In this document: in pieces, positions 25,067 through 37,264 of the stretch
Position numbering within the stretch: the first letter of the stretch is position 1
How the letters are laid out: each line of letters opens with the position of its first letter
NCBI GenBank assembly: GCA_003254885.1
Contig: QANT01000142.1
Coordinates: 3,342-67,341, forward strand
From: Purshia tridentata
Lineage: Eukaryota; Streptophyta; Magnoliopsida; Rosales; Rosaceae
Direction of reading: 5' to 3'
Length of the DNA: 64,000 nt
The notes under the pieces: generated by a model
Told to the model about the DNA's origin: nothing
The model's input: only the letters and a program-made list of their open reading frames with translations
The model's database searches: none
Translations under genes and position numbers: made by a program

Positions 25067-27347
25067 TTATATAAGTATATAAAAGAATGTTATTTCATTT
25101 TTTTTTATCGAGAAAAATGTCATTTCATTATTGGCTATGATAAGCACCATAATTTCAATCTTCAAGTATCTCAATCCAGAGAGGCGCTGCATGCCCTCCG
25201 GCAAAGCCAACAATTGCCGACAGCGATCAATCTCTAACCGGTTGAGCAACCTGAGGTTTTGCAACCACTCCGGGAGTGCTGTGAGACGGTCACACTTAAC
25301 GACACGCAAATATTGCAGACTGTTTCCAGATTCTTGAAGCCAATGGGGCAAAGCCTCCAAATTTGACTCCCCCAAAATGCTCGAAGACTTGGAATGCCTT
25401 CTCCTGACCCCATCAAATCAAGATTTCTACAATTCTTGATAACCAAAGTGCGTAATGCGGTAAAATTCTTCATACATGGCAAGCACTCCAGATTTTCACA
25501 GTTAGAAAGAACTAACCGTCCAAGATTCAAGAGGGATCGCATCCCTTCACCTAAAGATTTCATATTTTTGCAGTTGTAGACACCTATATTTCGAAGAGAG
25601 GTGAGACGTGCAAATGACTTTGGAAAACACGTGTGATTTATTGTTGACGTCAACAACCTGAGGTTAATCAGATTCCCAATGTCTTTGGGCAACTCCTTGA
25701 GTTTTTCTCCCTTCACCTAAAGATTTCATATTTTTGCAGTTGTGGACACCTATATTTCGAAGAGAGGTGAGACGTGCAAATGACTTTGGAAAACACGTGT
25801 GATTTATTGTTGATGTCAACAACCTGAGGTTAATCAGGTTCCCAATGTCTTTGGGCAACTCCTTGAGTTTTTCACAATCATCAAGAAATAAGGTCTCCAA
25901 ATTGTGCAGCTTGCAGATGGAATTTGGAAGCTTTTCTAAGTGCTTATTATCGGACAGGTCTAGATATCTCAAGTGACTCAAGTTACCGATGGAACTTGGC
26001 AGGACTGAAATAGTCGTCAAAAGACCAAGATCTAGCACCCGTAGGTACTTGAATCTTGATATGCATGTTTTCAAAAGAGATTGAGTGTTGATTTCGTCTC
26101 CATCTATATCTTCACGAAAACAATATTCACCATCGATATCTGTAAATAAAAAGGTTCGCAATTTGTCCAAATGGAGTAAGAATTGGTCTTCTTCCTCCAA
26201 TTTTCTGGACAATTCCTCCTCAGAAATTGACATGTGTCGAACCTTTCTACGAGAATTAGAGGGAGAGGGACGGCAATTTAGAGACGAGCACTCTACTTGG
26301 GACACTGACATCGCCAAATCATGAACTAGATCATGCATTTTAAACACCATTTGGAAGACGTGATCATCAACAATTTGAAAGAGAGATCTAGAGCATAACT
26401 GCCTTATATAGTCCAACCCTGCCTCTTCAAACTCTTGGTTCCTTTGGAGGTTTGAAGGAAGCCTTGTGCCATCCAAAGCAAGATCAATTTTGTACTACTG
26501 AATTCGTGGTCCTTTGCAAAAAGTGAACAGAAGGCAAAACAAGGTTTCAAGTAAGGTGGCAAAGCATCATAGCTCAACTTTAGTGCAGGTAAAATGCCAT
26601 TGTTTCCTTGCTCCAATTTCCATATGTCACTATCTCTTACTTGCAACCAATAGTGCTCTTCCCTTTTCGAACAGAGTAGACCCCCTAGGGTAGCTACTGC
26701 AAGAGGAACTCCACCACATTTCTTCACAATATCTTCCCCAATTTTCATTAAGTGTGGATAATTTTGCTCTTCTCTTTTCCGGAATGCGGTTTTTCTAAAT
26801 ATAGACATACAATCAGAGTGGGGAAGACCTTGCAACTCATGCATATGTGCAGAGCGCATGAGCAAAGCAACTGATTCATTGCGTGTTGTTGCAATGATTT
26901 TACTCCCATTGGCTCCAACCTTTAACAAAGAATTTAAAGACTTCCATTTTTGAAATGTTACTCCTGTTGGTCCCTTATCCCAGACATCATCCAACACTAA
27001 CAAAAAAGTTTTAGCCTTTAAAGCATTTTGCAACTTAATTTGCATATGCTCAAAACTTTCATTATCGCCACATTTTTTGTCAGTCGCTAAAGCAATCATT
27101 TCACGAACCAATCTTTTATTATTGAAGTCCTCTGAGGCGCATACCCACATTCTCAACTCGAAGTTTTCCATTATCTTTTTATCATTATACACTAGCTGAG
27201 CAAGTATAGTCTTTCCCAAACCACCTAAACCATAAATGGAAATAATAGAAACACTCTCATCATCATCATGACCAGTGTCCTTCAAAAGATTGATGATAAG
27301 TTTTTCTTTATCATCTTCTCTTCCGGTAACATCTGGCACGTACACAG
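25067..27347 (-). pseudogene. CC-NB-LRR disease resistance gene relic (RGA type)
   Basis: Read on the minus strand, 27345-26404 encodes an NB-ARC domain with GLGGLGKT (P-loop), LLVLDDVW (kinase 2), SKIIATTR (RNBS-B), CGGVPLAV (GLPL) and CFAFCSLFAKD (RNBS-D). 26476-25664 continues with MHDLVHDLA (MHD) and leucine-rich repeats, and 25716-25067 holds more repeats (LPEWLQNLRLLNRLEI). These parts lie in different frames. A one-base shift separates RNBS-D from the MHD block, a 166-bp tandem duplication shifts frame in the LRR, and a further one-base shift follows in a G run near 25378. The N-terminal coiled coil is missing because the sequence stops at the copia LTR. In life such proteins act as cytoplasmic immune receptors with an ATP/ADP switch; this copy cannot make one. 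Confidence 0.85.
25542..25873 (-). repeat. 166-bp tandem duplication inside the LRR region
   Basis: 25542-25707 and 25708-25873 are two copies differing at about three positions, so the duplication is recent relative to the gene. 166 is not a multiple of three and thus breaks the reading frame. Confidence 0.85.
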
Positions 27348-27893
27348 TGTTAAATATATCAACCCCAGCCCATTTGAGAATTCTCTAGAATAAGCTAGAG
27401 AAGTATAGCTATTGATGTGCATGCAAGTTGGTGGCTATCTAGAAATATCTAAGCTAGGTGTTCTTCTAGATTAAACTAGAAGTTAGAGAATTGAATGGTT
27501 TTGAGAATTCTCTAGAATAAGCTAAAGAAGTACAGATGTTGATGTGTATCTAGAAATTTCTAAGAAAGGTGTAGAACCTCTTAGAACATGGAATACTCTA
27601 GAAGTATTCTAGAAGCTTGTAAGAAGATTCTAGAACCACCCTTAGATGGGTGACACTTGTATAGCTTCTAACCATTGGATTAACCTCCTCAAAGCCTATA
27701 AATAGGAAGAGACACCTTCTTTGTAATAATCCAAGCTAATGTAAGCTAATTTAAGCTAATCCAAGCTGTGAGCTTTTCTTTGTGAGTGGCTGTGTTGTAA
27801 TATTTTATGTCTTTAATACAAGTAATTTGTTTACTTGTGTTGTCTCTCTGCCAATTTAAATATTAGAGTTGTGTACTCTAATAGTTCTCAACA
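27348..27893 (+). repeat. Left LTR of the copia element
   Basis: 546 bp, starting TGTTAAATA and ending TCTCAACA. It contains many TCTAGA-type words and a CCTATAAATAGG TATA region. Confidence 0.9.
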
Positions 27894-30800
27894 ATTGGTA
27901 TCAGAGCGGTTCGACCACGGGCCGACTTGGGTGAAGCTTCCAAGAATTGTGAGGAGTTCAGTACTTTGCAAGGTTAATCTTGTTTAGTGTACCGAAACTC
28001 TGCTGGCACGATGGGTGACCTTCAAGTAGTTGGAGGAATCAAGAAGCTCAATAACCAAAATTACAACACGAGGGCAACATGCATGGAGTCTTACCTACAA
28101 GGCCAAGATCTTTGGGAAGTCGTCGGTGGCAACGACGTCACACCACCAGAAGAAGACACCACTGGCATTTTGCGCAAGTGGAAAATCAAAGCAGGTAAAG
28201 CTTTGTTTGTCCTAAAGTCAGCTTTTTCAAGAAGGAATGATACAAGGCTACAGCTTCTTAGAAGCTCAATAACCAAAATTACAACACGTGGGCAAGATGC
28301 ATGGAGTCTTACCTACAAGGCCAAGATCTTTGGGAAGTCGTCGGTGGCAACGACGTCACACCACCGGAAGAAGACACCACTGGCATTTTGCGCAAGTGGA
28401 AAATCAAAGCAGGTAAAGCTTTGTTTGCCCTAAAGACAACAGTTGAAGAAGAATTGCTAGAGCACATAAGAAACGCTACAACACCAAAAGAAGCATGGGA
28501 CACCTTCGCCACACTTTTTTCAAGAAGGAATGATACAAGGCTACAGCTTCTCGAGAACGAGCTATTGTCAGTTGCACAACGCGACATGACGATTGCTCAG
28601 TATTTCTACAAGGTAAAGTCGATCTGCCGTGAAATTTCTGAATTAGATCCTACTGCTGCTATTGTGGAATCCAGGATAAAAAGAATAATTATCCATGGTC
28701 TGAGACCCGAATATCGAGGCTTCGTTGCCGCTGTACAAGGATGGCCGACTCAACCATCACTTGTCGAGTTTGAAAATTTGCTTGCCGATCAAGAAGCTTT
28801 GGCTAAGCAAAGAGGAGGGGTCTGTCACGCCCCAAATCTAAAATATACCTATATATTTGAAAATTTGCTTGCCGATCAAGAAGCTTTGGCTACGCAAAGA
28901 GGAGGGGTCTCATCAAAAGGTGAGGAGGAAGCGCTCTACACCTACAGAAGCAAAGGTAGCTTCAAGCAGCATGTAGATGGTGGATCTAAAAGAAACGGTG
29001 ACAAGGCGAAAAGTCATCAAGAAGAAGGAAGTTCTCGGCCAGGGGGAGCTCCAAAATATCACGGCAATCGTGGTCAATCCAAGAATAATAAAAAGTTCGA
29101 GGGCAAATGCTACAACTGTGGAAAGAAGGGTCACATGGTGAAAGATTGTTGGTTCAAAAAGCCCACAGAGAGTAATACTACTACATTAAGCCTAAAGGAG
29201 AAAAGTGAAGACGATTGGGACGCCGAAGCATCCCTTGCAATAGAGGAAGGGGAGCTAGCCTGCACAGTAATGATGCCTGAACAAGTCGACTACAAGAATG
29301 ATTGGATCGTCGACTCAGGATGTTCAAATCACATGACCGGTGATCAAGAAAAATTAAAAAATATGACTGAATACAAGGGAGGTCGCGTGGTGGTGACAGC
29401 TAATAACTCGCGATTACCGATAGCTCACATCGGTAAAACAATCATTGTATCTCGATACAGTCCTAACCAGGTGCCACTCCAAGATGTCTACCACGTTCCA
29501 GATATGAAGAAAAATTTACTTTCTGTAGCACAGTTAACATCATCAGGCAACTATGTTCTGTTTGGTCCACGAGATGTGAAGGTTTATCAAGACCTCAAGA
29601 TCACAGAAAAGCCGATAATGGAAGGACGAAGATTGGAGTCAGTCTATGTAATGTCTGCAGAATCTGCATATGTGGACAAGACAAGGAGGAACGAGACGGC
29701 AGATCTATGGCATATGAGATTAGGTCACGTTAGCTATCACAAACTAAGTGTGATGATGAAGAAGGCATTGATTAAGGGTCTTCCTCAGCTTGACGTGAGA
29801 ACGGATACAGTCTGTGCAGGATGTCAGTATGGAAAAGCGCATCAACTACCATACAATGAGTCAAAGTTCAAAGCAAAAGAACCGTTAGAGTTGGTTCATT
29901 CTGATGTGTTCGGACCCGTCAAGCAACCATCGGTTAGTGAGATGCGATACATGGTGACGTTTATCGATGACTTCTCCAGGTATGTATGGGTTTTCTTTAT
30001 AAAAGAAAAATCCGATACTTTTTCAAAGTTTAAAGAGTTCAGAGAGACAGTTGAAGGAGAAGTGCAAAAGAAAATCCGCTGCCTACGCACTGATAATGGA
30101 GGAGAATATAACTCACACGAGTTCTCTCAATATCTACGAGAATCAAGAATACGTCATCAGTTCACATGTGCAAACACCCCACAGCAAAATGGGGTGGCAG
30201 AGAGAAAGAATCGACACCTTGCAGAGATATGTCGGAGTATGCTACATGCAAAGAATGTACCAGGAAGGTTTTGGGCTGAAGCCATGAGAACTGCGGCTCA
30301 CGTGATTAACAAACTCCCTCAACCAAGGTTAGAATTTGTTTCACCCTTTGAGAAACTGTGGGGTATGAAACCTACAGTTAGTTACTTTCGAGTATTCGGT
30401 TGTGTGTGCTACGTATTTGTTCCAAGTCATCTACGTAGCAAGTTCGACAAAAAGGCCATTAGATGTATCTTTGTAGGATACGACAACCAGAGAAAAGGGT
30501 GGAAATGTTGTGATCCTACAAATGGAAGGTGTTACACATCACGAGATGTGGTGTTCGATGAAGCATCGTCCTGGTGGTCCTCAGAAAAAGAGGTGTTACC
30601 AGACTCAAGAGAAATTGAAGATAAGCTACAACAGAAGATGGGGGAGCAAACTACTCAAGTTCAGTCGAGTCCAGATGAGCCTGAGGATTTGTTTGACCGT
30701 GATGATGCTAGCCATGAAGTAACTCAGATACAACAGAAGATGGGGGAGCAAACTACTCAAGTTTAATCGAGTTCAGATGAGCCTGAGGATTCGTTTGACC

Positions 30801-31508
30801 GTGATGATGCTAGCCACGAAGTAACTCAAAATCCTTGGCAAACTGGTATATATCAGCCACCTGCTAGTGAAGCAGAAGAATCAAGCCCACAGTCACAACT
30901 CAGAAGGTCAACAAGAATACGAAAGCCAAATCCTAAATACGCCAACGCAGCCATAGCAGAAGAAGCAGTCGAACCTGAGGTGTTTGAAGAAGCATCACAG
31001 AATTCTGAGTGGCTTAAAGCCATGGGAGAAGAGATCACTGCGCTTGAGCAAAATCAGACTTGGGAACTAGTGCCAAAGCCAAAAGATGTGAAACCCATAT
31101 CATGCAAATGGGTGTACAAGATAAAACGCCGTCTTGATGGATCGATCGAGAGGTACAAGGCTCGGTTGGTGGCTCGAGGGTTCTCTCAGCAGTATGGACT
31201 AGACTATGATGAAACGTTTAGTCCAGTGGCAAAGCTTACAACTATACGAGTTCTACTTGCACTTGCAGCCAACAAAGACTGGAACTTGTTCCAGGTGAAA
31301 GAACTTGGTCAGCTCAAGCACTTCCTTGGGCTAGAAGTTGATCGCACACAAGGAGAGAAGGTTCTACAAGAAGAAATTGAGATGCGGCATATCAATACAG
31401 ATGACCAAGTTGCAGACTTGTTCACAAAAGGTTTAAATACTAGCAAGTTCGAAAAATTTCGTCTTCAACTCAACGTGGTGAGAAGAATGAGCTGGTGTTG
31501 AGGGGGAG

Positions 31509-32073
31509 TGTTAAATACATCAACTCCAGCCCATTTGAGAATTCTCTAGAATAAGCTAGAGAAGTATAGCTATTGATGTGCATGCAAGTTGGTGGCTATC
31601 TAGAAATATCTAAGCTAGGTGTTCTTCTAGATTAAATTAGAAGTTAGATAATTGAATGGTTTTGAGAATTCTCTAGAATAAGCTAGAGAAGTACAGCTGT
31701 TGATGTGTATCTAGAAATATCTAAGAAAGGTGTAGAACCTCTTAGAACATGGAATACTCTAGAAGTATTCTAGAAGCTTGTAAGTAGATTCTAGAACCAC
31801 CCTTAGATGGGTGACACTTGTATAGCTTCTAACCATTGGATTAACCTCCTCAAAGCCTATAAATAGGAGGAGGCACCTTCTTTGTAATAATCCAAGCGAA
31901 TAGAAGCTAATCGAAGCTAATCTAAGCAAGTCTAAGCAATCCAAGTTGTGAGCTTTTCTTTGTGAATGGCTGTGTTGTAATATTTTGTGTCTTTAATACA
32001 AGTAATTTGTTTACTTGTAATGTCTCTCTACCAACTTAAATATTAGAGTTGTGTACTCTAATAGTTCTCAACA
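31509..32073 (+). repeat. Right LTR of the copia element
   Basis: 565 bp, same ends as the left LTR, with about 20 substitutions and one length-variable patch near 31900. The flanking bases (CACAG on the left, TTATA on the right) do not match, so no target duplication is visible. Confidence 0.9.
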
Positions 32074-33190
32074 TTATATATAAGAACCAATGAACCATTC
32101 AAGTGCGGGTCTAAGAATCTAAACGCAGTAAAATAAAACATTTTCATTAATATCAACATGTGTTATTTTATAACATATATAGTGTGCGGACGTCAAATTC
32201 TTATCTAACCCACATATATAAAGTTTTGATTTGTAGGACCATATATATATATATATATCAACCAATTATATGTTTTATGATTAATAATTGACAACAAGTA
32301 CATAAAAAACTTGAAAACTAATAAATTTGGTGGATCTTAGCTATTAAATTACTAGAATTAGTGGTCAAAATCAAGTATACAAACTGAAGCATTATAATAA
32401 TTGATATGCAGCCAATTAACGATCAGAATTCATGAAAATGTACCAAAGGTTTTGGAAAGTGGACATGGAATTAAGTTAGTGCGTGTATAATTAGATTAAC
32501 CAAGGTTCAAGGTTATCCAACCGACACTACGTCATCACTTAAAGTTACTCTTTAGAAATTATGAGCTTAGCATTAATTAACCAATAATCTTCAATCTGCG
32601 GCATTTTTTTAACTTGCATTTTGTATGTTTCCATAGAATCTAATTAGCTAGCTTTCAGAAAAGTTAATTTACAAAGTATTAAATCTTAATTTGCACCAAA
32701 TTAGTATTCTTCAGATCCTTCCAAGTTCCAAACAATATATGTTTAAGTTCACGAACAATTATCTATCAGTTTAATATTAGAAGAGATTATAAGTTCAATT
32801 TTCTTCTCTTTTAGATTATAATTATAAAAAATTACACGACCACCGTTAGCATTTGGTATTAGAAAATGTTTGTCGTAGGCATAGCTATAGCAATAATAAT
32901 ACATTTAAATCTTCATTTTGTGTTAATTAATCTTGATATGCCGTCTATCCAATGCTTTATGAATTGCGTCTTTGAATGAACCACATAAGACATAATTAAT
33001 TAATGGGATAAATGCATATAAACTATATGACTTGATCGAACTCCTTGCTTAATATTTGATCACCACCTTAATAATAAATGCATTCAGATGGTTAAAGTGA
33101 TAGAGAATCAGAGATAGAAAATTAAAAAAAAAATTAATAATTATTGCCTTCTTCCCAAAACAGTTATATTGATTTAAGAATTAAATAAAA

Positions 33191-33752
33191 AAACCATCAG
33201 TCCCATGGTTGACTGCAGCTACCCTACCCTTTCCCCTCCAATCTTTCCGGCAACCTCTCATCTCAACGCCGGCGACTCCTCTGCCCGATGTCAACCGATC
33301 ATTCCTCTCTCTTTATTGTTTATTATTCTCCCTCATTTTCTTTAATTTCTTAACTCAAAGACATAGAAAGAGAAAATGAGGGAGAAAAAAAGAAAAGAAA
33401 ATGAGATCGAGGAGAAACCAAATTGCGAGCTAGATTTTTAATCCATGGAAGCAACAATGATCTGATTAATCTTTTCTGATTGAGAAAGCATAAAGCCTCA
33501 CACTCAAATCTCAAACAAGAAACGACAAACTTGAAAGCCAATTACTCTTTTTTTCATTTTCATAGCATCCAAATGAACTGACAGAGAAAGAGAAAGCCGA
33601 GGAGAAAGTGATGATCGGCCAGCATCGGGCCTGGGGGTGGTCGCCGGCGTTGAGAGGAGGGGTGATAGATGGGGGAGTGCCGCCGGAAAGTTGGGAGAGG
33701 TAGGAGGTGGAGTTTGCAGAACGATTGAGGAAGCTGATGGGGTTTCCTCATC
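33191..33752. repeat. Imperfect inverted repeat of about 560 bp
   Basis: The left arm (about 33191-33315) and right arm (about 33600-33752) are imperfect reverse complements. They share CTCAACGCCGGCGA (33262-33275 against 33641-33654), TTTCCGG, CCCGATG and AACC.CATCAG. A smaller perfect-looking palindrome, CTCCCTCATTTTC against GAAAATGAGGGAG, sits in the loop (33328-33386). The arms are GC-rich in AT-rich surroundings. It could be a foldback element or an inverted duplication of a gene fragment. Transcribed, it would fold into a long hairpin. Confidence 0.65.
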
Positions 33753-34021
33753 GGCTGATGGAGTCTAAAATCTAGATGTACTTAATTGCTATTTAGTAAA
33801 AAGTTTTGTTTGAATTATTGGGTTTTGAATTTCTAATGATTAATTAGAAAATTATTAATTAATAATTGGTTAGGGTTTAGCCGTTTAGGGCATGCATGTA
33901 ATTTTCTAATTTGAAGCTGAGCTTGTATCGCAGAAAACTTGGATCGGGCCGATCGCGACTAGCTTGTTGTGCTCCTGGCCTGTTGCCCAAATCTCTCAAC
34001 GTCATATATATATATATATAT

Positions 34022-34164
34022 ATGATCATAATTAACAATTATTAGCTAGCTAGCTAGCTAGCATCAATTAATAAATGCTAATAATTGATTTTTAAATGAT
34101 CATAATTAACAATTATTAGCTAGCTAGCAAGCATCAATTAATAAATGCTAATAATTGATTTTTA
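34022..34164. repeat. Two-copy tandem repeat, 74-bp period
   Basis: ATGATCATAATTAACAATTA starts at 34022 and again at 34096, and the copies are nearly identical except in the number of GCTA units. It sits beside an (AT)n tract. Confidence 0.8.
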
Positions 34165-35156
34165 TCATTAAATAGGTGATAATTATCTTTACTATTATAA
34201 AGTCACAAGATATTTGTTGTGTTACATGCTTCACAAAAAATAAAATTATTTAAATTACTTTTCATTCAACAGACAATTCTATAAAAATAATTTAATAAAT
34301 AAGAGTATAGTTATGAAATACAACAATTAAAATAAAATTTAAAAATACAAAAAATACCCCATGTATCACCACCTCAAAACATGAAAATTATGAAGCTAAT
34401 TAATAATTAAAAAAACACAATAAAAATATCAATTGACACATACAGAACACAAGCCAAGAAGCTAGAGTATTAAGTAATGCAAAGTCTCGAAGCCACGAGA
34501 ACACAAACAAAAACACTAACGGAAAAACAATGATTAAAAAAATAGGGTGTATTTAATATGAGAAGATGACAGTTAGCTAATATTGTAAACTCTGGGGTCG
34601 CTATTCAAATGAGAAATGGGAGTGTTGATTAGCTTCCTGTGGCTGTCATAAGTGCCTATCAAATTCGTATGGTGCGTAATATTGTATTTTGAATATATAT
34701 ATAAATAGTGGGTTGTGTTAGTGTTGATTAACATTATAAAATTTCAATTTGATTGGAGGGTGTTGAAAAAGAGGGCTTTCTTTTTTTCTTTTGCGGATGA
34801 ATGAAAATTGGATAGTCTTGTAGCAAGTTGCTGTATGGTCGATCACTGGAAAGTATACGTATATACAATAGCCACTAGGTATATTATATATATATATATA
34901 TGTATATGCAAATTATATAATAAATATATATAATATATAATTGAAAGGTTAATTAATATCTTGGTTAGGTTAGGTTAGATACTATTCCATAGTCATGTAC
35001 TTGATATATTTTAAGAATATGTATCCATTAGACGACACATAGCACACCGGAGAGTGTTGAATCCTTCGAATTTCTTATACGACAACTTGTGTCGTGATGC
35101 CGGCGGCTCCATCTGGACTTATTTGCATGGACTTGCTCTCTAAGCCATACATGTAT

Positions 35157-35197
35157 GATATACAGCTAGCTTTTTTTGCCATGGATATCCAGCTAGC
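35157..35197 (-). mobile_element. Micro-insertion: 13 bp with 14-bp target duplication
   Basis: GATATACAGCTAGC (35157-35170) and GATATCCAGCTAGC (35184-35197) flank TTTTTTTGCCATG. On the minus strand this is CATGGC plus seven A. Confidence 0.5.
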
Positions 35198-36672
35198 TAG
35201 CTTAGCCGAAATACAGCATATCTGCAGTACTGTTTATATGAGAGAATAACAGTAAGTGCAATTTTTAGATGTCTTGTAGCTAGATGTGTCGTCTTTCAAA
35301 ATCAGGGTCCACATGAAACATATATTAATCATTTCGATATATATAAAACATTAATGTGATTTAGAACTCATTAATGTGTGGCTGAAATTAGGAGCCAGAT
35401 TATTTTTTTCTTAATTTCTAGCTAGCTAGTTGAAAAGTAATTATATCAATATATGTGATCGACTAGCTTATTGCAAATTTAAATATATAAAGATGTTTAG
35501 ATTAATATATGTAGGTATATTATAGCCTCCACAACATGATATCTCTCTTCCGCACTACATAAATCGAAGTTTTAACATTAATTAAAATACAACGTATATA
35601 TATATATATTCTTTATAATAACGTTAAAGATTTTAAATTTTTATATCATTATACTTGTTGTGAAATAAATAAATCTTAGAGTGGATTATACATGAATTAA
35701 TGAAACACTGTTACATAATTTATATTATAAATTCGGGGTTCCTACATGTACTAAGGAAAGGGATTAATGCTAGCTATTGTGCCATGTACGTACCCTGGCT
35801 GTTGGATTTAACCTGAACCTGAAAGAATCTCACGAAAACAGTACAAATGGTACGTGGAAGATTCAAACTAGCTAGGCACAGCAAAAACTCAAAGAGGAGA
35901 GAAAAAACAGAGAGAAGGCAGAGAGCGAGAGAAGAGAGTTTTATGAATAGTGAAATCAGATATCATGAACTTTTTTCTCCCATAACTTGCATATATAAAG
36001 TACTTTAACACAAAATATCTAATGTAATGATCTCAGCCATCCATTGTGAGTTTGATGATCTTATACCATTGAAAGGTTAAAGCAAAAAGTAGATATATAT
36101 TTAATAGCAACATAGTTTAAGATCAAGTAAACGGTACGCGGGCAAGGATGAGTTCGATCAGTTGGGTACTTCACCGAGTAGTACCCTCAGAAATTTGATT
36201 TATATGGTTGATCGACATGCAAGGACTAATTAATTGGAAGAAAAAGAATATTCAAAAAGTTGGGACTAATTAGTTGACATAGAGAATTTCATTATTAGTA
36301 AATTAAGTAATAAATTATATATTTTACAGTTAATTTATTAGGTGACCTCTAGACTGATGAAGAGGATCCGGATTAAAGAAAGGGTACTGTCCATTATGTA
36401 TGACATTTAGATAGCCAGTAACCTGTTGACACGTACGTTAGTCGTCAGAAAAAAGGGTGGTTAATTTTCTGTTGCTGATCATCTGTTTTCCAATATGTAT
36501 AAGATGGATGGATATGGATATTGCATGGACCACCCACTTGGACTTCCTTAAAACAATTCTGTAAAACACATATGATGATCCAGCTGATCGATGTCCTTCA
36601 AATGAAATCATCAGATCAGCCTTATGATACAGAAAAATTCAAGCCTGCAGAGACCCATGTTTTCTCCTTTCT

Positions 36673-36682
36673 CTATATATAC
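36673..36682 (+). promoter_or_regulatory. Candidate TATA box of 5-phosphatase gene
   Basis: CTATATATAC within a pyrimidine-rich promoter-like stretch, about 590 bp before the ATG. A leader intron is likely, since the ATG lies three bases after a good acceptor (TTTGTTCAG, ending at 37262). Confidence 0.4.
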
Positions 36683-37074
36683 TCTCTCTATTTCTTTTTC
36701 TCTCTCCGAGACAAAGCTCTTAATATATAATATACAGAGCAAGTGGGAATGACAATATAGCTATATAGGCATTTGTTTTTATGGGTTACGTAGTGTTGCA
36801 TTACTTGTGTAGCTTGATACCCTGCAGGTCAGTTGAGAGGTTCCTCCACTCCAACTTGGCAACTTGCATTTGCAGTGGTCTCACAGGCGCAGTATGCTTG
36901 AATATCTGATCTGCAATTTCTTTTTTATCTCATGTTTTGGCATTCTCTATTCGATCTTTTCTCATCATCCTAATTAGACCTAATTTGACGTCCTTCTTCG
37001 ATCTTCTCCATCAAGCCCTTATTCCTCTCTCTCATCTGTCTACACATGCCAAGAAAACAAGGACAAGTGAGCAC

Positions 37075-37077
<3 letters not shown>

Positions 37078-37140
<63 letters not shown>
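37078..37140 (+). repeat. (CT)n microsatellite in 5-phosphatase leader
   Basis: About 31 uninterrupted CT units. Such tracts are common in plant 5' leaders and core promoters. The open frames running through it are artefacts. Confidence 0.9.
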
Positions 37141-37142
<2 letters not shown>

Positions 37143-37264
37143 CCTTTTGGTCCATCCGGCCGGTGTTGCATTAATTCATTTCCTCAACCATCCATCGATA
37201 TATTCATGCTTATAATTACATATAATATTGATCATTTTCTCATATTGTTTAATTTGTTCAGGTC

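Larger units (their letters stand above)
27348..32073 (+). mobile_element. Ty1/copia LTR retrotransposon (fossil)
   Basis: The element runs from TG of the left LTR to CA of the right LTR. After the left LTR comes a primer-binding site, TGGTATCAGAGC, matching the 3' end of initiator Met-tRNA. The GAGGGGGAG purine tract precedes the right LTR. Parts in order: gag (about 28010-29160) with the CCHC knuckle [14 protein letters not shown], protease ([13 protein letters not shown]), integrase with its zinc-finger region and core (about 29700-30560, [22 protein letters not shown]), then reverse transcriptase and RNase H portions (about 30980-31470, WELVPKPKDVKPISCKWVYK; DDQVADLFTKGL). Integrase before reverse transcriptase defines copia. 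The element is broken, with several breaks. The LTRs are about 96% alike outside a short length-variable patch, suggesting insertion within the last few million years. Confidence 0.9.
32074..36670. other. AT-rich intergenic DNA
   Basis: No gene is supported across 4.6 kb. It holds several (AT)n and (GCTA)n tracts, a large imperfect palindrome, a tandem duplication and one micro-insertion, listed separately. Confidence 0.6.

Noticed and set aside
36937-37215. 92-codon frame through the (CT)n tract
   Set aside because: It encodes a Leu-Ser repeat from the microsatellite. The 5-phosphatase starts downstream at 37265.
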